In this document: piece by piece, positions 8,265-17,824 of the stretch
Layout of the letters: every line of letters starts with the position of its first letter
Position numbering within the stretch: position 1 is the stretch's first letter
Source: Rhodovibrio sodomensis
Lineage (GTDB): Bacteria > Pseudomonadota > Alphaproteobacteria > Kiloniellales > Rhodovibrionaceae
DNA length: 64,000 bases
Reading direction: 5' to 3'
Assembly (NCBI RefSeq): GCF_016583645.1
Contig: NZ_NRRL01000014.1
Coordinates: 1-64,000 of the forward strand
Translations under genes and position numbers: made by a program
The notes under the pieces: model-generated
What the model was told of the DNA's origin: nothing
Database searches by the model: none
The model's input: only the letters and a program-made list of their open reading frames with translations

Positions 8265-9731
8265 CTACTCCGCGGCCACCGCTTCGGCCGGACGGTCGCC
8301 GGCCGGGCTCTGGCGGGCCTTGCCCTTGATGTAGCCGTCGATCTGCTCGGCGGCGTCGCGGCCGTCGCGGATCGCCCATACCACCAGGCTGGCGCCGCGG
8401 GCGATGTCGCCGGCGGCGAACACGCCGTCCAGGCTGGTCATCAGGGTCCGGAAGTCGACCTTCACCGTGCCCCAGCGCGTGGTCTCCAGTTCCGCGCAGT
8501 CGAACAGCGTCGGCAGATCCTCGGCGTCGAAGCCGAGCGCCTTGATCACCATGTCGGCGTCCAGATCGTAGTCGCTGCCCTCGACGATCCGCGGCGCCTG
8601 GCGGCCGCTGGCATCCGGGACGCCCAGATGGACGCGCTGCGCGCGCACCTTGGTGACGTGCTCGTCGCCCAGGAACGCCTTAGGGGCGGCCAGCCAGACG
8701 AATTCCACGCCCTCCTCCTCGGCGTTGGCGACCTCGCGCTGCGAGCCGGGCATGTTCTGCCGGTTGCGCCGGTAGAGGCACTTGACGCTCTTGGCTCCCT
8801 GGCGCATCGCGGTGCGCACGCAATCCATCGCGGTGTCGCCGCCGCCGATCACGACGACGTTCTTGCCCTCGGCGTTCAGCTGGCCGCTGTCGAACTCCGG
8901 CACCTCGTCGCCCAGGCCTTTCCGGTTGGACGCGGTCAGGAAGTCGAGCGCACGGACCACACCGTTGAGGCCGACGCCCGGGACCTGGATCTCGCGCGCC
9001 TTGTAGACGCCGGTCGCGATCAGCACCGAATCGTGCTGCTGGCGCAGTTCCGGCAGCGTCATGTCGCGGCCGACCTCGAAACTCAGGTGGAAGTGTACGC
9101 CGCTGTCGTAGAGCAGCCGGGCGCGGCGCTCGACGACGTACTTTTCCAGCTTGAAGTTCGGGATGCCGTAGATCATCAGACCGCCGATCCGGTCGTAGCG
9201 GTCGTAGACGTGCACCTGATAGCCCTTGCGGCGGAGTTGCTCGGCCGCGGCGAGGCCGCCCGGCCCGGCCCCGATGATGCCGACCGTCTCGTCGCGCTCG
9301 CGGATCGGCTTGACCGGCTCGACCCAGCCCCGATCCCAGGCGGTTTCGGTGATGTAGGTTTCCACCGCGCCGATCGTGACCGTGCCGTGGCCGGCCTGCT
9401 CGATCACGCAGTTGCCCTCGCAAAGCCGGTCCTGCGGGCAGATCCGCCCGCACACCTCGGGCATGTTGTTGGTGGCGCTGGAGACCTCGTAGGCCTCCTG
9501 CAGCCGGCCCTCCGCCGTCAGCATCAGCCAGTCGGGGATGTTGTTGTGCAGCGGGCAGTGGACCTGACAGTACGGCACGCCGCACTGCGAGCAGCGCCCG
9601 GCCTGGGTCTGCGCCTCCTGCGGCTGGAAGTTCTCGTAGATCTCGTCGAAGTCGCGCCGCCGGGCGTCCGGGTCCCGCTTCTCGGGCATCTGCTTGGCGA
9701 CGTTCACGAACTTGAGCGTCTGTCGCGGCAT
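8265..9731 (-). CDS. gltD: Glutamate synthase (NADPH) small subunit
   Basis: GltD passes electrons from NADPH through FAD and two 4Fe-4S clusters to GltB. The 488-residue protein shows the N-terminal cysteine motifs (CSQCGVPYC and, further on, CGRICPQDRLCEGNC), the FAD-binding GAGPGGLAAAEQL and the NADPH-binding GGGDTAMDCV. The ATG at 9731 begins MPRQTLKFVNV, the usual GltD start, with an AGGAGG site 11 bases upstream; a longer reading frame adds a low-complexity Gly/Pro/Asp leader and was rejected. It is the promoter-proximal gene of the run gltD - DUF29 fusion - GST - gltB. Confidence 0.97.
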   Translation of the reverse strand: MPRQTLKFVNVAKQMPEKRDPDARRRDFDEIYENFQPQEAQTQAGRCSQCGVPYCQVHCPLHNNIPDWLMLTAEGRLQEAYEVSSATNNMPEVCGRICPQDRLCEGNCVIEQAGHGTVTIGAVETYITETAWDRGWVEPVKPIRERDETVGIIGAGPGGLAAAEQLRRKGYQVHVYDRYDRIGGLMIYGIPNFKLEKYVVERRARLLYDSGVHFHLSFEVGRDMTLPELRQQHDSVLIATGVYKAREIQVPGVGLNGVVRALDFLTASNRKGLGDEVPEFDSGQLNAEGKNVVVIGGGDTAMDCVRTAMRQGAKSVKCLYRRNRQNMPGSQREVANAEEEGVEFVWLAAPKAFLGDEHVTKVRAQRVHLGVPDASGRQAPRIVEGSDYDLDADMVIKALGFDAEDLPTLFDCAELETTRWGTVKVDFRTLMTSLDGVFAAGDIARGASLVVWAIRDGRDAAEQIDGYIKGKARQSPAGDRPAEAVAAE

Positions 9732-10168
9732 GGTGGTGTCGTGCCTCCTGAAAAGCGGTCTGTGCCCACCGACGCGCTGGACCGCGCGCGCCGGCCGGCG
9801 CGCTTGCGTAATGTCTGGGCCGGTATCTGTTCCAGTGTCTGGGCCGGTGCCTGGGCCGGACCCCGGCGGCACACGTCCGCCGGGACACCGGGACGCCGGT
9901 TATCTCTATATACCGCGCGTGCCTGCGGGAGACCAGAGCAAAGAACCCGATAGGTCAGCTATGCTGTCTCATAAAGCCGGCGCAAACGCGCGAAAGCCCG
10001 TACGCCATGCCGGGGCGGGCGTCTCGGTCACCCAGATCGTAAACAAATCGGACCTACTTGCGACGCGTTGGCGTACGGCCCGGAACGACGTATAACCCGC
10101 AGCCGTCATCCCCACGGACGGCGCCGGTCCGCGCGCCCCGCTCCGGCTTGCTTCGAGGTTGCGCTGCT
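9732..10168. other. Intergenic region between divergent gltD and uppP
   Basis: This 437-bp stretch has no credible gene. It holds a short GC-rich tandem repeat close to gltD and, around 9900-9915, an AT-rich segment (TATCTCTATATACC) that could contain the -10 region of the gltD promoter on the minus strand. No convincing -35 partner was found. Confidence 0.5.
9813..9859. repeat. Imperfect tandem repeat GTCTGGGCCGGT
   Basis: GTCTGGGCCGGT occurs at 9813-9824 and again at 9837-9848, followed by GCCTGGGCCGG at 9849-9859. The unit spacing is irregular, so it looks like slippage in a GC-rich leader rather than a defined operator. Confidence 0.5.
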
Positions 10169-10984
10169 TTGCCCCTGCTTCACCTGTTCGTCTTGTCGCT
10201 GGTCCAGGGGATCACCGAGTTTCTGCCGATCTCCTCCTCCGGCCATCTGGTCCTGACCTGGCGCTTGCTCGGCTCCGACGTGCCGGACCACGACCAGCTG
10301 ATCCTCGACATCGCGGTCCACGTCGGCACGCTGGCCGCGGTCTGCGGCTATTTCTGGCGCGACATCCGGGACATGGTGCGGGGCGTCTTCGCCGGCCTTG
10401 CCGGCCGGCCGACCGCGGGCACGCGTCTGGCGATGTTCGTCGTGCTGGCGACCCTGCCGGTGATCGCGGCAGGCTTTCTGTTGAAGGACATGGTCGACGA
10501 CCTGCTGCGCAGCGCCGAGCTGATCGCCTGGACCACGCTTGTGTTCGGGGTGCTGCTGTACGTCGCCGATAAGGCGGGCGCGCAGCTGCGCCGGGTCAGC
10601 GAGATGCGCTGGGCGGATGCACTGATGATCGGGCTGATGCAGGTGCTGGCGCTGATGCCCGGGACCAGCCGGTCGGGCATCACCATGACCGCGGGCCGCC
10701 TGCTCGGCTACGACCGCCGGGAGGCCGCGCGCTTTTCCATGCTGCTGGCGATCCCGGCGATCGCCGGCGCGGGCACGCTGGCTGGCCTAGACGTCTATGA
10801 GAGCGGCAACCTGGCGCTGGGCCTGGACGCCCTGATCGCCGCGGCGATGGCGTTCGTCGCCGCCTGGATCGCGATCGCGCTTTTGATGCGCTGGCTGGCG
10901 GTCGCCAGCTTCACGCCGTTCGTGGTGTATCGGATCGTGCTCGGCGGGCTGTTGCTGGTGCTGATCTATACGGGCGTGCTGTAG
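10169..10984 (+). CDS. uppP: Undecaprenyl-diphosphatase
   Basis: UppP (BacA) dephosphorylates undecaprenyl pyrophosphate so the lipid carrier can be reused for peptidoglycan and surface polysaccharide synthesis. It is an inner-membrane enzyme with about eight hydrophobic segments. Diagnostic motifs are QGITEFLPISSSGHL near the N-terminus and PGTSRSGITMTAG in the centre. A TTG start at 10169, preceded by GAGG at 10155-10158, gives 271 aa, the usual family length. The frame is open further upstream to an ATG at 10058, but that would add an Arg/Pro-rich leader with no similarity to the family. It converges on the NDUFA9-like gene across a shared hairpin. Confidence 0.95.
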   Translation: MPLLHLFVLSLVQGITEFLPISSSGHLVLTWRLLGSDVPDHDQLILDIAVHVGTLAAVCGYFWRDIRDMVRGVFAGLAGRPTAGTRLAMFVVLATLPVIAAGFLLKDMVDDLLRSAELIAWTTLVFGVLLYVADKAGAQLRRVSEMRWADALMIGLMQVLALMPGTSRSGITMTAGRLLGYDRREAARFSMLLAIPAIAGAGTLAGLDVYESGNLALGLDALIAAAMAFVAAWIAIALLMRWLAVASFTPFVVYRIVLGGLLLVLIYTGVL

Positions 10985-11022
10985 GGCGGGTTCGCCGCGC
11001 GCCAGCACGGCGCCTCGGCGGG

Positions 11023-11049
11023 TCCCCTCTCCCTTGAGGGGAGAGGGGA
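11023..11049. terminator. Bidirectional terminator-like hairpin (CT/AG palindrome)
   Basis: TCCCCTCTCCC pairs with GGGAGAGGGGA across a TTGAG loop, an 11-bp perfect stem between the convergent uppP and NDUFA9-like genes. There is no T-run. Near-identical hairpins recur at about 51,012 and 52,066, and related ones at 32,764 and 44,230, so it belongs to a dispersed repeat family. Confidence 0.55.
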
Positions 11050-11085
11050 TTCAGCGCTTCGACGAACGCTCGGACAGCGACCGAT

Positions 11086-12048
11086 TTAGCGCGCGTCGCT
11101 CGGCAGGTGGTGCTTGGAAAACCGGCCGCCGGGGCGGTAGCGGACCAGGTAGGTGGGTAGGATCGCCTCGATCGCCTGCGGCTCCAGGCCCAGGGTCTTG
11201 AACGACAGCGCGCCCTTCTGGACGACGTTGTCCTGCTTGAGCAGGGTCACCTGGTCGCGGGTCAACAGCGGCTTGGGCAGCAGTTCCGCCGCGCCGGCCT
11301 GCAGCTGCGCCACGCCGAACGGGATCGGCAGCAGCAGGCGCTTGCGCCGGATCTCCTTCAACAGCAGCTCCATCAGCTGCTTGAAGGTGTAGACCTTGGG
11401 GCCGCCCAGTTCGTAGGTCTTGCCCTTGGTCTTGCTCTCGTGAACCGCCGCCATCGCCGCATCGGCGACGTCGCCGACGTAGACCGGCTGGAAGCGGGTC
11501 TTGCCGCCGCCGATCAGCGGCAGCGCCGGCGAAATCCGGGCCATCTGGGCGAAGAAGTTGAGGAAGCCGTCCTCCGGCCCGATCACGATCGACGGGCGCA
11601 GGATGGTCGCCTGCGGGAACTGCTTCAGGATCGCCGTCTCGCCCTCGGCCTTGGTCCGGGCGTAGACCGAGTCGGATTCCTTGTCCGCGCCGATCGCGGA
11701 GACGTGGATCAGGCGCTTGACGCCGGTTTCGGCGGCCAGCCGCGCGATCCGCTCCGGGCCGTTGACGTGCACCTCGTCGAAGGTCTGCGCGCCGCCCGGC
11801 TCGAACAGCAGGCCGATCGCGTTGAACACCGCGTCCGCGCCGTCGACCGCCTCGCGCACCGCCGTCTCGTCCTGGATCGGCACCGGCATCCGCACGATCT
11901 GCCCGACGTTGCCGTAGGGCTGCAGGAAGTGCGCCTTCTCGGTGTCGCGCACCGCCACGCGCACCACCCAGCCTTCCTTGGCCAGGCGCTTGACGATGTA
12001 GCGCCCGACGAAGCCGGAGCCGCCGAATACCGTCGCAACCTTCGCCAT
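11086..12048 (-). CDS. Complex I NDUFA9-family NAD(P)H-binding protein
   Basis: The 320-residue protein is an atypical short-chain dehydrogenase with the N-terminal dinucleotide motif VFGGSGFVGRYIVKRL at residues 6-21, the HVSAIGADKES strand and the YARTKAEGE segment with the SDR Tyr-x3-Lys. This subfamily is orthologous to the mitochondrial complex I accessory subunit NDUFA9 and is widespread in Alphaproteobacteria, where its bacterial role is unclear. The chosen ATG at 12048 places the glycine motif at the normal distance; an upstream extension of 70 residues is Arg-rich and unlikely. It is transcribed divergently from rnd. Confidence 0.9.
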   Translation of the reverse strand: MAKVATVFGGSGFVGRYIVKRLAKEGWVVRVAVRDTEKAHFLQPYGNVGQIVRMPVPIQDETAVREAVDGADAVFNAIGLLFEPGGAQTFDEVHVNGPERIARLAAETGVKRLIHVSAIGADKESDSVYARTKAEGETAILKQFPQATILRPSIVIGPEDGFLNFFAQMARISPALPLIGGGKTRFQPVYVGDVADAAMAAVHESKTKGKTYELGGPKVYTFKQLMELLLKEIRRKRLLLPIPFGVAQLQAGAAELLPKPLLTRDQVTLLKQDNVVQKGALSFKTLGLEPQAIEAILPTYLVRYRPGGRFSKHHLPSDAR

Positions 12049-12167
12049 TGTCGTTATCCCGCTTCCTGGTCGTTGATCGTTGCCGCCGCGTGGTGCGCGC
12101 ATGCAGGTCCGCCGGCGGGCCGGCACCGGACGCACGGGGACGGGGTATAGCATCCCCGCCGGGGACG

Positions 12168-12195
12168 TTGACACCCGGATGTGCGCGGCTATGGT
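12168..12195 (+). promoter_or_regulatory. Sigma-70-type promoter of the rnd-lpt cluster
   Basis: TTGACA at 12168-12173 and TATGGT at 12190-12195 are separated by 16 bp and lie about 70 bp before the rnd start codon, on the correct strand. The -35 box is a perfect consensus. Confidence 0.5.
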
Positions 12196-12263
12196 CCGCC
12201 GCATTCGGCGCGCCGTGAACCGCGCGCACAGCCTGCCGTTACACGAGACATGGGGCATTCGCC

Positions 12264-12878
12264 GTGGCGATCCAGCTGCACCGCAACGACCTGCCCGCCG
12301 ACCTCGACCTGGGCGCGACCGTGGCCGTCGACAGCGAGACGATGGGCCTCAACCTGGTCCGCGACCGTCTGTGCCTGGTCCAGCTGTCGGCCGGCGACGG
12401 CAACGTCCACCTGGTGCAGTTCGCCGACCGCGACTACAGCGCGCCCAATCTGCGCGCCCTGCTGCGGGACCCTGAGGTCACCAAGATCTTCCACTACGCC
12501 CGCTTCGACCTGGCGATGTTCGAGGCGCACTTCGGCGAGCCGACAGGCCCGGTGTATTGCACCAAGACGGCCAGCAAGCTGGTGCGCACCTATACCGACC
12601 GGCACGGCCTGAAGGACCTGTGCAAGGACCTGCTTGGCGTCGACATGTCCAAGCAGCAGCAGTCGAGCGACTGGGGCGCGGGCGAGCTGACGGCCGAGCA
12701 AATGAACTACGCCGCCGCAGACGTGCTCTACCTGCACCAGCTGAAGGATATCCTCGACCGGCTGCTCGCGCGCGAGGAGCGCGCCCAGCTGGCCCGACAG
12801 ATCTTCGACTTCCTGCCGGTGCGGGCGCGCCTGGACCTGCTGGGGTGGTCCGAGGTCGACATCTTCGCGCACTCGTAA
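12264..12878 (+). CDS. rnd: Ribonuclease D family 3'-5' exonuclease
   Basis: A short 204-residue DEDDy exonuclease. Motif I is VAVDSETMGL (Asp23, Glu25), motif II lies in FHYARFDLAMF and motif III in YAAADVLYLHQL with the tyrosine spaced as in the DEDDy class. It lacks the HRDC domains of E. coli RNase D, as is usual for the compact alphaproteobacterial form found just before lptC. Its expected role is trimming 3' ends of stable RNAs in the cytoplasm. It leads the lpt/rpoN block, with a good sigma-70 promoter upstream. Confidence 0.92.
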   Translation: MAIQLHRNDLPADLDLGATVAVDSETMGLNLVRDRLCLVQLSAGDGNVHLVQFADRDYSAPNLRALLRDPEVTKIFHYARFDLAMFEAHFGEPTGPVYCTKTASKLVRTYTDRHGLKDLCKDLLGVDMSKQQQSSDWGAGELTAEQMNYAAADVLYLHQLKDILDRLLAREERAQLARQIFDFLPVRARLDLLGWSEVDIFAHS

Positions 12879-13107
12879 AGCGCGCTGCCTTATTACCAGG
12901 CGTCGAACATTGTACAGGCCCCGCGTCGCCCGGCGCTGTCGCCGAACGGTCGGCGGTCTGCTATTGTCTGGTTGCGGCGGGAAACCAAATGTAAAAATGC
13001 ATCTTCCTGGGCGCATCCCGCGCTCCCCGTGATCCGACCGGCGGCGGAACACGCGCGGACCCGGAACGCGCGGCCGGACAGTCCGGCCCGCATGCCCCTC
13101 GACCCGC

Positions 13108-13803
13108 ATGCCCACCGACAGGACGCCGACCGACCCGACCATGGCCGCGCTGCGCGACAGTTCCCAATCCCTCCAGGCCAAGCGACCGCCTCGCCTGTCG
13201 TTGCGCGACCGGCACAGTCTCCTGGTCGGCACGCTGAAGGTGATGTTGCCGGCGCTGGCCGCGGCGATCGTCCTGGTGCTGATCGCCTGGCCACAGCTGG
13301 TACCGGATAAGCGCGACTTCCGCCTGTCGGTCTCCGACCTCGCTTCCGAAGAGGTCGACAACCTGACCATGGTAAACCCGCGCTACCGCAGCCGCGACGA
13401 GGAGAACCGCCCGTTCACGGTGGTCGCCGACCGCGCGCTGCAAGAATCCAGCGGTGCCAGCGAAGTGAAGTTGTTCGCGCCGCAGGCCGACATGACGCTG
13501 CAGGACGGCAGCTGGGTGACCGTCTCCGCCGACCGCGGCCTCTACCACCGGAAGCGCGAATATCTGGAACTGCGCAAGGACGTGCATCTGTTCCACGACC
13601 GCGGCTTTCAGTTCCAGACCCGAAAGGCGGACGTCGACCTCCAGGCGGGCACGGCGCACTCCAACACCCCGGTGACCGGCCACGGCCCGGAAGGCCAGAT
13701 CGATGCGCAGGGCTTTCGTATCCTGGACAAGGGCGCACGCATCATCTTGACCGGCAAGAGCCAGATGACGATCCGCGAGAGCGCCCTGGAGGGGACCCAG
13801 TGA
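13108..13803 (+). CDS. lptC: LPS export ABC transporter periplasmic protein LptC
   Basis: LptC is the bitopic inner-membrane protein that takes LPS from LptB2FG and hands it to LptA. The 231-residue sequence has a cytoplasmic N-terminus of about 45 residues, one transmembrane helix ([17 protein letters not shown]) and a beta-jellyroll rich in D-x-G turns. The start at 13108 gives the N-terminus [10 protein letters not shown]; a second in-frame ATG at 13141 is possible. The gene overlaps lptA by four bases. Confidence 0.93.
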   Translation: MPTDRTPTDPTMAALRDSSQSLQAKRPPRLSLRDRHSLLVGTLKVMLPALAAAIVLVLIAWPQLVPDKRDFRLSVSDLASEEVDNLTMVNPRYRSRDEENRPFTVVADRALQESSGASEVKLFAPQADMTLQDGSWVTVSADRGLYHRKREYLELRKDVHLFHDRGFQFQTRKADVDLQAGTAHSNTPVTGHGPEGQIDAQGFRILDKGARIILTGKSQMTIRESALEGTQ

Positions 13804-14918
13804 TCCGTTTCGCCGAACGCGTGCAGACCAGCCCGCGCCGCCTCGTCGCCGTGCTCGCGCTTGCGTTCGGGCTGTCGGCCGCGGCTGTGCCGGCCGCCGG
13901 GCAAGGTCTGGTCGGCGGCTCCGGCGAGGGGCCGCTCGAGATCAACGCGAGCAAAGGGATCGAGTGGCGGCGCGACGAGCAAGTCTACATCGCCCGCGGC
14001 AATGCGAGCGCCAGCCGCGGCGGCGTCACCGTCTACGGCGACCGTCTGATCGCGCACTACCGGGAAACCGAAGACAAGCAAGGCACCAGCGACGCCGGTC
14101 GCGGCGAGGGAACCGGGGACGGCGGCAACGGCGGCAGCGGCGTCGGCCTGTCCACCGGAAGCACGGAGATCTACCGCGTCGAGGCGGTCGGCAACGTCCG
14201 GATCGTCGACGACCGCTCCACCAGCCGGGGCGACAAGGCCGTCTACGACCTGGACCAGCAAGTCGTGGTGCTCACTGGCGACAACCTGCGGTTCAAGACC
14301 GAGCAGGAAACCATCACCGCCGAGGACTCGCTGGAGTACTGGCAGGCCCGCGACCTGGCGGTCGCGCGCGGCGACGCCAAGGCGGTGCGCGGGGACCGGG
14401 TGATCCGCGCCGAAGTGCTCGCTGCCCGCTTCGCGCCCGCGCAGAATGGGAGCAGCGAAGCCAGCCAGACCGGCAGCGGCGACGATCCGGCGGCGCGGCA
14501 GGAGATCGAGCGGATCGAGGCGTTCAACAACGTGCGCATTTCCACCCCAAGCGAGTTCGCCCGCGGCGACCGCGGCGTCTACAACACCCGCACCGAGATC
14601 GCGACCTTGATCGGCAACGTCCGGATCACCCGGGACGGGAACCAGTTGAACGGCGGCTGGGGACAGGTCAACCTGCGCACCGGGGTCAGCCGGCTGCGCG
14701 GCGCCCCGCCGGACGCCGCCGGCGACAGCCGGGTCCGGGCGCTGCTGCAACCGGATTCCGCCCAGGACGTCAGCCCGTCCGAGACCGCCCAGTCGGAGGC
14801 GCAGGACACCGCCCAAGGGCCCACGGCCCAAGGGGCTCCGGGCCAAGGTGCTGGCGACCAGGGCGCCGGCGGGTCGGCCGGCCCGGACGCCGGGGCGAGC
14901 GAGGGACGGACCGAATGA
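13800..14918 (+). CDS. lptA: LptA/OstA-type LPS transport periplasmic protein, enlarged
   Basis: LptA forms the periplasmic bridge for LPS. A signal peptide (hydrophobic core [19 protein letters not shown]) is followed by OstA-like beta-strand repeats: one around [16 protein letters not shown], one around [15 protein letters not shown] and one around [15 protein letters not shown] ending with [15 protein letters not shown] low-complexity Gln/Gly/Ala tail follows. At 372 aa it is about twice the usual LptA, so the jellyroll appears at least duplicated, which could lengthen the bridge. It overlaps lptC by four bases and lptB by four (ATGA), indicating tight coupling. Confidence 0.93.
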   Translation: MIRFAERVQTSPRRLVAVLALAFGLSAAAVPAAGQGLVGGSGEGPLEINASKGIEWRRDEQVYIARGNASASRGGVTVYGDRLIAHYRETEDKQGTSDAGRGEGTGDGGNGGSGVGLSTGSTEIYRVEAVGNVRIVDDRSTSRGDKAVYDLDQQVVVLTGDNLRFKTEQETITAEDSLEYWQARDLAVARGDAKAVRGDRVIRAEVLAARFAPAQNGSSEASQTGSGDDPAARQEIERIEAFNNVRISTPSEFARGDRGVYNTRTEIATLIGNVRITRDGNQLNGGWGQVNLRTGVSRLRGAPPDAAGDSRVRALLQPDSAQDVSPSETAQSEAQDTAQGPTAQGAPGQGAGDQGAGGSAGPDAGASEGRTE

Positions 14919-15814
14919 CCGACGAGCCAGGCGACGGCGGCGACGGCCCGTCCAGGCCCCAGACCAACGTCACGCCCCTGCGAACCGAGCGGACCACGCG
15001 ACCGGCCGGCGGCAGCGGCGGGCAGAACCCGGCCGCGCTGGCCCAGCAGGAGCAGGAGCAGGGCCGCAACGATCCGCGCGCGATCGCGCGTACCGGCGGG
15101 CTGGCCGCGATCAACCTTGGCAAGGCGTTCAAGAAGCGCCCGGTGGTGCGGTCGGTCACGCTGTCGGTTCAGCGCGGCGAAGCGGTCGGCCTGCTGGGCC
15201 CGAACGGGGCCGGCAAGACGACCTGCTTCTACATGATCACCGGCCTGATCGGGCCGGACTACGGCTGGGTCACGCTGGACGGGGCGGACGTCACCGATCT
15301 GCCGATGTACCGCCGGGCCCGCCTGGGCGTCGGCTACCTGCCGCAGGAAGCCTCGATCTTCCGCGGGCTGACGGTCGAGCAGAACATCTACGCAATCCTC
15401 GAAGCCGTGGAGCCCAACCGCAAGCGCCGGCAGGCGCGGCTCGAAGACCTGCTGGGCGAATTCGGCATCTCCCACCTGCGCCGCACGCCGGCGCCCGCCC
15501 TGTCCGGCGGCGAACGCCGGCGCGTCGAGATCGCCCGCGCGCTCGCCTCCAATCCGTCGTTCATCCTGCTCGACGAGCCGTTGGCCGGCATCGACCCGAT
15601 CGCGGTGGGCGACATCCGCGATCTGGTGGGGCATCTGAAGCACCGCGGCATCGGCGTGCTGATCACCGACCACAACGTCCGCGAAACGCTGGAGATCGTC
15701 GACCGCGCCTACATCATCCACGAGGGCGCGGTGCTGATGGAGGGCAAGCCGGCGGAGATCGTCGCGCACGAAGAGGTCCGCCGCGTTTACCTTGGCGAGA
15801 CGTTTTCGCTATAA
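14915..15814 (+). CDS. lptB: LPS export ABC transporter ATP-binding protein LptB
   Basis: LptB is the ATPase that drives LPS extraction with LptF and LptG (neither is in this window). Walker A is GPNGAGKTT, the Q-loop is in LPQEASIFR, the signature is LSGGERRR and Walker B is [12 protein letters not shown], followed by the switch-His region [10 protein letters not shown]. The ABC core starts near residue 70; the first 65 residues are a Pro/Gly/Gln-rich extension not found in shorter orthologues. The ATG at 14915 overlaps the lptA stop in an ATGA junction. A hairpin without a T-run follows at 15849-15870. Confidence 0.96.
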   Translation: MTDEPGDGGDGPSRPQTNVTPLRTERTTRPAGGSGGQNPAALAQQEQEQGRNDPRAIARTGGLAAINLGKAFKKRPVVRSVTLSVQRGEAVGLLGPNGAGKTTCFYMITGLIGPDYGWVTLDGADVTDLPMYRRARLGVGYLPQEASIFRGLTVEQNIYAILEAVEPNRKRRQARLEDLLGEFGISHLRRTPAPALSGGERRRVEIARALASNPSFILLDEPLAGIDPIAVGDIRDLVGHLKHRGIGVLITDHNVRETLEIVDRAYIIHEGAVLMEGKPAEIVAHEEVRRVYLGETFSL

Positions 15815-16087
15815 ACCGGTCCCCGGGAAAGACCAAAGGGCCGCGGGGTGCGCCGCGCCAATGCGGCGCAGGACGGCTCCGGGGAAGGGTCGGCCCGGGT
15901 CGCGAATGCCGCGCCGTCCGAGCGAACCGGATTGCCCGGGAAGGTATTACCACCTTCCGGCATCTTGCCCTAGGCGCGCCTTTCGGGATCGTCTTAAATC
16001 GCGCGCAAGGTTCTTGAGGTAAGTTCGTTAACGTTGATGCAGCCTTATGCGGCAGCCCTTGCAGGAACGGTGGACGGTTAATCGACG

Positions 16088-17548
16088 ATGGCGCTGTCCC
16101 AGCGTTTAGAGCTCCGCACCAGCCAGTCCCTGGTGATGACGCCGCAGCTGCAGCAGGCCATCAAGCTGCTGCAGCTGAACAACCTCGAACTGGCGACCTA
16201 CATCGACCAGGAGCTGGAGCAGAACCCGCTGCTCGAGCGCGACGAGCGCGACCGCCCGGATGCCGACGCCAGCCAGGCGGAAAGTCGCCGCGGCGACGAG
16301 GACGATCTGGACGACCGCAGCGGCGAGCGCGACTGGGACGCCGCCCCGGACAGCTTTGCCGACGACATGGGCACCGACTGGGCCGCCGTCCCCGGGGCTG
16401 CGGGCGGCGCCGGCGGCGGCATGGACGACAGCCTGTCGGGCATCGACCAGCGCGCCGCGACCACGGTCAGTCTGCGCGACCACCTGCTGGAGCAGGTGCA
16501 CCTGAGCATCGCGGACGCGACCGACCGCGCGATCGCGGAGGCGCTGGTCGACAGCCTGGATGCCGCCGGCTACCTCGCCGTCTCGCTTGACGAATTGGCG
16601 GACATGCTGGGCGTCGAGGCCGGGCGGATCGAACCGGTGCTGACCCGGCTGCACGGCTTCGACCCGGCCGGGGTATTCGCGCGCGACCTGGCGGAGTGCC
16701 TGGCGATCCAGCTGCGCGAACGGGACCGGCTGGATCCCGCGATGCACACGCTGGTCGCCAACCTGGAACTGGTCGGACAGCGGGATTGGGCACGGCTGAA
16801 GCGGCGGTGCAACGTCGATAGCGAGGACCTCAGCGACATGCTGGCCGAGCTGCGCGCCCTCGACCCGCGCCCGGCGCTGGCGTTCGAGGGCACGCCGGTG
16901 CAGCCGCTGGTTCCGGACATTCTGATGCGCGCGGGCCGCAACGGCGGCTGGCACCTGGAGCTCAACCCGGACACGCTGCCGCGCGTGCTGGTCAACCAGC
17001 GCTATGCCCGCGAGGTCGGGGCCGCCGCCGGGCGCGACAAGGCGGCGCGCAGCTTCCTGAACGACCGCCTGCAGTCGGCGAATTGGCTGGTGCGCGCCCT
17101 GGAGCAGCGGGCCAACACGATCCTCAAGGTCGCGGAGGCGATCGTCACCCACCAGGCGGGATTCTTCCAGCACGGGGTGGAGCACCTGCGGCCGCTGACC
17201 CTGCGCGAGGTCGCCGAGACGATCGAAATGCACGAATCCACCGTCAGCCGGGTGACCGCGAACAAGTACATCGCGACCCCGCGCGGCACCTACGAACTCA
17301 AGTATTTCTTTACCGCCACGATCCAGGGTGCCGACGGCGGCAGCCACTCGGCCGAGGCGGTGCGCCAGCGGATCAAGACGCTGATCGACCAGGAGACGCC
17401 GGACGCGGTCCTGTCGGACGACCGGATCGTCGCCATCCTGCGCGGCGAGGGGGTCGACATCGCGCGGCGCACGGTCGCGAAGTACCGGGATGCCCTGCGC
17501 ATCCCCTCCTCCACCCAGCGCCGCCGGGAGAAGGCGGCGATCGCCTGA
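16088..17548 (+). CDS. rpoN: RNA polymerase sigma-54 factor
   Basis: RpoN directs core polymerase to -24/-12 promoters and needs enhancer-binding ATPases to open DNA. The 486-residue protein starts with the Gln/Leu-rich Region I (MALSQRLELRTSQSLVMTPQ), has an acidic Region II (about residues 55-115), the core-binding and HTH domains, and ends with the RpoN box (ARRTVAKYRDALRIP). Its position between lptB and hpf/ptsN is the conserved proteobacterial order. No sigma-54 type promoter was recognised with confidence in this window. Confidence 0.97.
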   Translation: MALSQRLELRTSQSLVMTPQLQQAIKLLQLNNLELATYIDQELEQNPLLERDERDRPDADASQAESRRGDEDDLDDRSGERDWDAAPDSFADDMGTDWAAVPGAAGGAGGGMDDSLSGIDQRAATTVSLRDHLLEQVHLSIADATDRAIAEALVDSLDAAGYLAVSLDELADMLGVEAGRIEPVLTRLHGFDPAGVFARDLAECLAIQLRERDRLDPAMHTLVANLELVGQRDWARLKRRCNVDSEDLSDMLAELRALDPRPALAFEGTPVQPLVPDILMRAGRNGGWHLELNPDTLPRVLVNQRYAREVGAAAGRDKAARSFLNDRLQSANWLVRALEQRANTILKVAEAIVTHQAGFFQHGVEHLRPLTLREVAETIEMHESTVSRVTANKYIATPRGTYELKYFFTATIQGADGGSHSAEAVRQRIKTLIDQETPDAVLSDDRIVAILRGEGVDIARRTVAKYRDALRIPSSTQRRREKAAIA

Positions 17549-17723
17549 CGCCGACGGACGCGCGGATGTCGTAGAACCGCAAGCCGGCCAGCGCGTTAAT
17601 CCCCAGAAGACGTGGTCGCAAGACGGGGGTCCCAAGACGGGGGTCGCGGCGGCCCGCGGGAGAATGCACTTGAACCCGCACATGGAGGGCGTAGCCTGAG
17701 GGGAGCACGGGTTGGCGTGCGAG

Positions 17724-17752
17724 TTGACACCGCGTTCGCCCCTCCATAGGTT
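17724..17752 (+). promoter_or_regulatory. Sigma-70-type promoter upstream of hpf
   Basis: TTGACA (17724-17729) and TAGGTT (17747-17752) are 17 bp apart, about 70 bp before the hpf start codon. The 276-bp gap after rpoN also contains a 12-bp direct repeat (AAGACGGGGGTC at 17620 and 17634). Confidence 0.5.
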
Positions 17753-17824
17753 CGCGTCCTCCGGCCGGCGGGCCCACGGGGGACGGCCTGCGCCAGGGTA
17801 CGGACGGATCCAGGAAATAAGGTC

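Noticed and set aside
9813..9859. Short direct repeats as a CRISPR array
   Set aside because: Units are 11-12 bp with irregular gaps and no spacer pattern; no cas genes are present.
15849..15870. Hairpin after lptB as a rho-independent terminator
   Set aside because: The 8-bp perfect stem (TGCGCCGC/GCGGCGCA) has no T-run after it, so it is not listed as a terminator.
17711..17740. Possible sigma-54 promoter before hpf (TTGGCGTGC...)
   Set aside because: The GG and GC dinucleotides are not at the required -24/-12 spacing. A TTGACA-N17-TAGGTT pair explains the site better.
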